A stretch of DNA of 9,520 nucleotides from Alistipes sp. (GTDB lineage: Bacteria > Bacteroidota > Bacteroidia > Bacteroidales > Rikenellaceae), in contig JAHZDG010000057.1 in NCBI GenBank assembly GCA_019422485.1, positions 625 through 10,144 of the forward strand. The letters are read 5' to 3'. A program made the translations under genes and the position numbers. The stretch's first letter is position 1, and each line of letters opens with the position of its first letter. Of the stretch, positions 6,046 through 9,520 are shown piece after piece. The notes below the pieces were generated by a model. The model was not told the origin of the DNA. It saw nothing but the letters and a program-made list of their open reading frames with translations, and searched no databases.

Positions 6046-7851
6046 ATGAAAAGAAAACTTTCCTATGCCATCGTCATCGCACTCTGCGGTATGATGGGAT
6101 TCACCTCGTGCACGAAAGATTACGACGATGATCTGCGCATTCACCGCGAAATGATCGAAAACAATGAAAAGGAACTTCGCGCCACCATCGATGCATACCA
6201 GGTGCTGGTAAACAACACCATCGAACAGATGGAGATTGCTTACAAAAATGCCGACAATCTGATCAAACAGGAGATGAAGGCCGAATTCGATGCTGCCAAG
6301 GCCCGCCTGACGGCACTCGAAACCGCACTCGAAACCGCCAAAAACAACATCACGGCCCTGCAAACCGATCTAACCACATTCAAAGCTGCGGTTCAGCTCG
6401 ATTTCCAGGAGGTGAACAACAAGATTACGGCTATCAACGCACGCATCGACGATGCCGAATTGAAAATCACGGCACTCGATGGTCGTCTGACCTCGGCAGA
6501 ACAGGCCATCATTGATTTGAAGGCGTGGAAAACTTTGGCCGAAGGGAAACTGGAGGATCTGAAAAACAGCCAAACGGCGACCGCAGCCGATGTGGAGGCT
6601 TTGAAGACCCGCATCAACACGGCTGAAGGCAAGATCACGGCACTCGAAACGCTTTGTAACAACCTCAAAGCGGAATTCGAAGCCGCCGACGTAGCACTCG
6701 GCCAGCGCATCGATGACTTGACGACGGCACTCGGAACGCAGGAAACCTCGCTCACGGCACTCATCACCAACACACAGAATGCACTCAACGCACGCATCGA
6801 CGACTTCAAGAGCGAAATGACCACGGCTTGGAACGACTATAAAACGACGGTGGACGGCAAACTCGCCGCAATGGCGACGCAACTCACCGCAGTAATCGCC
6901 GATGTCAACACGCTGACCGGCGAACTCGCTACGCTGGACGGCAAGGTAGGCACTCTCGAAACCGCCGTAGCCAACCTGACGGCTCAGATCGCAGGCCTCG
7001 CCTCGCAGACCGCGCTGGACGCCCTAACCACACGCGTAAACCAGCTCACCATAGATCTTGCCGCCAAAGAGGCTGCCCTGAAAGTGCTGATCGACGCCAA
7101 TAAGGACGGTATCACGGCCAATAAGGCGGAAATCGAAACGCTGAAAGTCGAAATCAACACGATCAAGGCCGACATGCAAGCGATGAAGACCGAATTGACG
7201 CAGGCGATCGCCGATGCAGTATCCGACAAGGTAACCCAGACTGCTATGGATAACGCCATCGCACAACTCGAATCGGATTATAAGGCTGCCGACCTGGCTC
7301 TGCAAGCATTGATCGACACGATCAACAACACGACCCTTCCCGCCATGGACGGCAAAATCACGGCACTCGAAGACCGCATGGATACCGTGGAGGCCGACAT
7401 CGAAGCCATCAAGAACCGCATCCAGGCCGTTCGGTGGGTTCCCGCCTACAGTGACGGCAAGCTGACGCTCCAGGCAACCAAGAATGTCGGTGGCACGGAA
7501 TACGACTCCGCCGCACTGGAAGAGCAACTCTACGTGACCAGCGCCAACGCAAACATCATCGCCGACATCCTCGACGCCTCCAAGGGCTATACGGTTGAGG
7601 TGATCGCCAATTCGGTGAATACCCGCGCCATTGTGACTTCTCCCTTCGGAACAGCAACCGTTACCGCCGGTACAGAGAATAATGTGCTGAAAATTGCAAT
7701 GGGATATACCGACCTCGCAACCCTTTGGAGCAGTTTCAATACCGCAACTATTCCTACGCCGATCAAAGTACAGCTGGCAGTGAAGATTTCGGACGCCAAG
7801 GGTAATTCGGCCATGACCGACTTCGCCGACGTCGTAATCGTCAACAACTAA
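6046..7851 (+). CDS. Long coiled-coil outer-membrane lipoprotein
   Basis: This 601-residue protein has a lipoprotein signal peptide with lipobox FTSC and lipidated Cys at residue 22. TKDYDDDL follows, an acidic stretch of the type that sends Bacteroidetes lipoproteins to the cell surface. Residues about 30-465 are an almost unbroken coiled coil with Leu, Ile and Ala spaced in heptad-like fashion, no Cys and hardly any Pro. Short units recur, such as KITALE/D, NARIDD, TAEGKI and ADVALGQRIDDL. From about 465 the pattern changes (IQAVRWVPAYSDGKLTLQ), and the last 135 residues look like a beta-rich globular domain. If fully extended, the helical part would be about 60-65 nm long (435 residues at 0.15 nm each). 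It could be a surface fibre carrying a binding domain, or a spacer tying the outer membrane to another layer. Its neighbour encodes an OmpA-type protein, which points to a cell-envelope role. I do not know a characterised homologue. Confidence 0.88.
   Translation: MKRKLSYAIVIALCGMMGFTSCTKDYDDDLRIHREMIENNEKELRATIDAYQVLVNNTIEQMEIAYKNADNLIKQEMKAEFDAAKARLTALETALETAKNNITALQTDLTTFKAAVQLDFQEVNNKITAINARIDDAELKITALDGRLTSAEQAIIDLKAWKTLAEGKLEDLKNSQTATAADVEALKTRINTAEGKITALETLCNNLKAEFEAADVALGQRIDDLTTALGTQETSLTALITNTQNALNARIDDFKSEMTTAWNDYKTTVDGKLAAMATQLTAVIADVNTLTGELATLDGKVGTLETAVANLTAQIAGLASQTALDALTTRVNQLTIDLAAKEAALKVLIDANKDGITANKAEIETLKVEINTIKADMQAMKTELTQAIADAVSDKVTQTAMDNAIAQLESDYKAADLALQALIDTINNTTLPAMDGKITALEDRMDTVEADIEAIKNRIQAVRWVPAYSDGKLTLQATKNVGGTEYDSAALEEQLYVTSANANIIADILDASKGYTVEVIANSVNTRAIVTSPFGTATVTAGTENNVLKIAMGYTDLATLWSSFNTATIPTPIKVQLAVKISDAKGNSAMTDFADVVIVNN
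6466..7370 (+). repeat. In-frame repeated units inside the coiled-coil gene
   Basis: The 14-base unit ATCACGGCACTCGA occurs at 6466-6479, 6634-6647 and 7357-7370, each time in the same frame and coding for Ile-Thr-Ala-Leu-(Asp/Glu). An 18-base unit coding for the NARIDD segment is shared by 6435-6452 and 6786-6803. Shorter relatives such as ACGGCACTC recur at several other places (for example about 6309 and 6724). This suggests growth of the coiled coil by internal duplication. The copies are dispersed and diverged, not a clean tandem array. Confidence 0.75.
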
Positions 7852-7865
7852 CAAAAAACGATGAT

Positions 7866-7902
7866 GTGCGGGGAGAGATACCCACAACTCCCCGCACTTT
7901 TT
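7866..7902 (+). terminator. Rho-independent terminator between the coiled-coil and OmpA-type genes
   Basis: The arms GTGCGGGGAG (7866-7875) and CTCCCCGCAC (7888-7897) pair perfectly over 10 bp around a 12-base loop, followed by five T (7898-7902). It lies 14 bases after the coiled-coil stop codon and ends only 22 bases before the start of the OmpA-type gene. It may therefore act as a partial terminator that lowers expression of the last gene relative to those before it. Confidence 0.88.
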
Positions 7903-7924
7903 CTAACGTTAAAAACAAGGAACA

Positions 7925-9202
7925 ATGAGTAAACTGATCGCACGGATGTTCCTATCTGCCATGTTGTGCACCGTGACGTTCTGGGGCGGAAATATCCGGG
8001 CCGAGGAGCTCCCGACCAGAAAGAGCACGGAACAGCAACCGACACGGTGGGAACACTACAACCAATATGCAAGATGGAGTTTCGGTGCAAACATCGGACT
8101 GCCGTTCTTCGCAGGAGATTTCCAGAGCAACTCCTATGACAAACTCTACTGGGGTATCATGGCCGATCTGCAAGGAGGCTACCAGTTCACGCCGGTAATC
8201 GGCCTGCGCGCCAATTTAGGCTATGCTCAGGGCAAAACCGGAGCCAAGGATTTCGAACAGGATTATTGGCTCGATCCCTACGGCTGGGGAGATTACCGCC
8301 CGTCACCGCTGTCCGGAAGCATGCAATACAAGGACCTTTACAGCAAAGTGCGGAGCATCAACTTCACACTCCATGCCGACATCAATCTCAACAACCTGAT
8401 TCGGCCCGTACCCGTTGGAAAACGCCGATGGACTGTATCCGTAAGCCCGGGAATCTACTTCCAGAAATTCTACCCCGACATATTCACCCGAAAAGGAGGC
8501 CACCATTTCGCCGTGGAGCACTTCAATCCGCTGACAGTCAGCCTTGGAGGTGAAGCCATGCTGCGTTGGAAAACAGGTCGTGCCATTGACCTGCAAGCCC
8601 GTTACGGCATCAACTGGATACACCAGAACGTATTTGACGGCATCGCCACCTATCGTCCTCGCGACAATCAAAATTTCATGATGCATTTCTCGGTAGGTGT
8701 AGTGTGGAAGATCGGCGCACGCCACAAGAAGAAGGATCACCTGATGTACGCACCTCGCTATGCCGCTCCCCCGAAAGACCGCGGACGCATCATTGACACG
8801 GTCGTGGTGAAGATGGAGCCACACGTGGTGATGCAGGAACGCACCGTAGAAACGCCGGTGGAAAAGGCCGTATGGTACTATATGCCGACTATCCATTTCG
8901 TTCGCGGCAGCGCCGAAATCGACACGAAGACCTACGCCGAAGAACTCGACGCCATGGTCCGCCTGCTGAACGAAGTTCCCGACACCCCGGTACGCATCTA
9001 TGGATATGCCGACCACAGCGGTACGGAGCAGATCAACAAGCGACTGACCCAGCAGCGCGCTGAAGCCCTGCGCGACTACCTGATCGACAAGGGAATCGCT
9101 CCCGAACGTATCAAGACGGTTAAGGGGATGGGCATTGATTCGTCTCTCTCTGGCGGCGAAGCCTATTCGCTCAAGGCCCGACGCGTGGAAGTTTTACGAT
9201 AA
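7925..9202 (+). CDS. Outer-membrane protein with C-terminal OmpA peptidoglycan-binding domain
   Basis: This 425-residue protein has a signal peptide of about 26 residues (cleavage near IRA|EE). Residues about 45-270 alternate aromatic and polar residues with Gly-rich turns (WSFGANIGLPFF, GGYQFTPVIGLRANLGYAQG, FMMHFSVGVVWKIG), as expected for a small outer-membrane beta barrel. A linker at about 275-315 carries IIDTVVVK, similar to other Bacteroidetes OmpA-type proteins. Residues about 318-425 form the OmpA domain: PTIHFVRGSAEID, then GYADHSGTEQINKRLTQQRA. Asp363 and Arg378 match the residues that hold diaminopimelate of peptidoglycan in OmpA. The chain ends in ARRVEVLR, the usual last strand. 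It should link the outer membrane to the cell wall. AAGGAA lies just before the ATG at 7925 and is a fair ribosome site. No room exists for a full promoter between the terminator at 7866-7902 and the start, so transcripts probably come by read-through from the preceding gene. Confidence 0.92.
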   Translation: MSKLIARMFLSAMLCTVTFWGGNIRAEELPTRKSTEQQPTRWEHYNQYARWSFGANIGLPFFAGDFQSNSYDKLYWGIMADLQGGYQFTPVIGLRANLGYAQGKTGAKDFEQDYWLDPYGWGDYRPSPLSGSMQYKDLYSKVRSINFTLHADINLNNLIRPVPVGKRRWTVSVSPGIYFQKFYPDIFTRKGGHHFAVEHFNPLTVSLGGEAMLRWKTGRAIDLQARYGINWIHQNVFDGIATYRPRDNQNFMMHFSVGVVWKIGARHKKKDHLMYAPRYAAPPKDRGRIIDTVVVKMEPHVVMQERTVETPVEKAVWYYMPTIHFVRGSAEIDTKTYAEELDAMVRLLNEVPDTPVRIYGYADHSGTEQINKRLTQQRAEALRDYLIDKGIAPERIKTVKGMGIDSSLSGGEAYSLKARRVEVLR

Positions 9203-9290
9203 ACAAGACTATTGCTCTGAAATCATCGTAAAATGCGGAAGTGTATGAAAATGTATGGCTTCCGAAAATAATCAGTATTCATAAACGAGA

Positions 9291-9329
9291 AATCACTTGC
9301 TCCTGCTATCTCGGAGCAAGTGATTTTTT
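9291..9329 (+). terminator. Rho-independent terminator after the OmpA-type gene
   Basis: The arms AATCACTTGCTCC (9291-9303) and GGAGCAAGTGATT (9313-9325) form a perfect 13-bp stem with a 9-base loop, and the T run continues to 9329. It starts 88 bases after the stop codon of the OmpA-type gene and closes the plus-strand gene block. Those 88 bases hold only a weak 6-bp hairpin (CGGAAG/CTTCCG around 9236-9264). Confidence 0.9.
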
Positions 9330-9376
9330 AACATCACCCTCACGCGTGGGGAATATATGGGGAAAATCCCTCTATT

Positions 9377-9420
9377 ACAAACTGCCTAATTCATTGATTT
9401 CAATGAATTAGGCAGTTTGT
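9377..9420. repeat. Perfect 20-bp inverted repeat next to the tRNA-Leu gene
   Basis: Arm 9377-9396 is the exact reverse complement of arm 9401-9420, with the 4-base loop ATTT. The hairpin begins 4 bases beyond the 3' end of the tRNA gene when read on the minus strand. It most likely ends the tRNA transcript, with the TTTGT in the outer stem serving as the T-rich part. A clear T run after the stem is missing in both directions. It may also serve as a two-way barrier between the converging genes. Confidence 0.75.
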
Positions 9421-9424
9421 CCTG

Positions 9425-9510
9425 TACCCGGAGCCGGGATCGAACCGGCACGGCCATCGCTGGCCACAGGATTTTAAGTCCGGCGTGTCTACCGATTCCA
9501 CCATCCGGGC
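9425..9510 (-). tRNA. tRNA-Leu (anticodon UAA)
   Basis: Read on the minus strand from 9510 to 9425, the 86 bases fold as a class II tRNA. The acceptor stem is GCCCGGA with TCCGGGT (first pair G-U), and A is the discriminator. The anticodon loop CTTAAAA gives anticodon UAA, which reads leucine UUA and UUG codons. A long variable arm contains GGCC and GGCC as its stem. The T arm is GCCGG, loop TTCGATC, CCGGC. Overall it closely resembles known bacterial tRNA-Leu(UAA) genes. The 3' CCA is not encoded (CAGG follows), so it must be added after transcription. The anticodon stem CCGGA/TCCTG has one C-U mismatch at the second pair. Confidence 0.95.
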
Positions 9511-9520
9511 GCAGTCTTTC

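Noticed and set aside
5837..6049. Overlapping plus-strand frame of 70 codons in the small unknown gene
   Set aside because: Its composition is unlikely (many Cys, Asn and Arg) and it overlaps the start of the coiled-coil gene. The frame at 5800-6012 fits better.
7024..7887. Long open frame on the minus strand (287 codons) opposite the coiled-coil gene
   Set aside because: It is the mirror of a highly repetitive, biased coding sequence. Its translation is rich in Cys, His and Gly with no recognisable fold, and the plus strand has a clear lipoprotein gene.
8303..9016. Minus-strand open frame opposite the OmpA-type gene
   Set aside because: The plus strand encodes a protein with a signal peptide and intact OmpA motifs. 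The minus-strand translation shows no motif and an implausible composition.
9341..9348. Palindrome CACGCGTG between the two hairpins at the end of the window
   Set aside because: An 8-base palindrome is expected by chance at this scale, and no second copy or nearby gene start supports an operator.
9377..9510. tRNA gene plus inverted repeat as the attachment site of an integrated element
   Set aside because: No integrase gene and no direct repeat of the tRNA 3' end is visible in the window, so the idea cannot be supported here.

Overview
The window looks like chromosomal DNA of a gut Bacteroidota species, most likely order Bacteroidales. An Alistipes-like genome would fit, but I infer that from base composition and codon use, not from a marker gene. 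The evidence is: Bacteroidetes-type -7 promoter elements (TATATTTG) before two regulator genes, A-rich sequence instead of clear Shine-Dalgarno sites before most starts, a one-piece sensor kinase/response regulator/AraC protein, outer-membrane lipoproteins with an acidic stretch after the lipid cysteine, and a short Bacteroidetes-style histone H1-like protein.

Layout. Bases 1-168 are the tail of a charged, helical protein cut by the window edge. Next come two one-piece membrane regulators on the plus strand. The first (208-1782) has periplasmic TPR repeats, one membrane helix and a LuxR/NarL-type DNA-binding domain. The second (1877-4705) has periplasmic TPR repeats, one membrane helix, a histidine kinase, a receiver domain and an AraC-type DNA-binding domain. 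The promoter of the second has a run of nine G within the spacer between its -33 and -7 elements. A strong terminator at 4727-4757 closes this regulatory block.

After a leader of about 240 bases comes a same-strand cell-envelope block (5002-9202): a 178-residue lipoprotein, a 61-residue histone H1-like protein, a 70-residue unknown protein, a 601-residue lipoprotein that is mostly coiled coil, and a 425-residue outer-membrane protein ending in a peptidoglycan-binding OmpA domain. A perfect hairpin terminator lies 22 bases before the OmpA-type gene, so that gene may be expressed at a different level from the genes before it. A second strong terminator (9291-9329) ends the block. On the minus strand a tRNA-Leu(UAA) gene (9425-9510) points towards it, with a perfect 20-bp inverted repeat just past its 3' end.

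Working model (inference): the two TPR sensors control production of a surface or periplasm-spanning structure made of the lipoproteins and the OmpA-type protein. Slippage of the G run could switch or tune the second sensor. The G-tract promoter and the long coiled-coil lipoprotein paired with an OmpA-type protein are the parts most worth following up.
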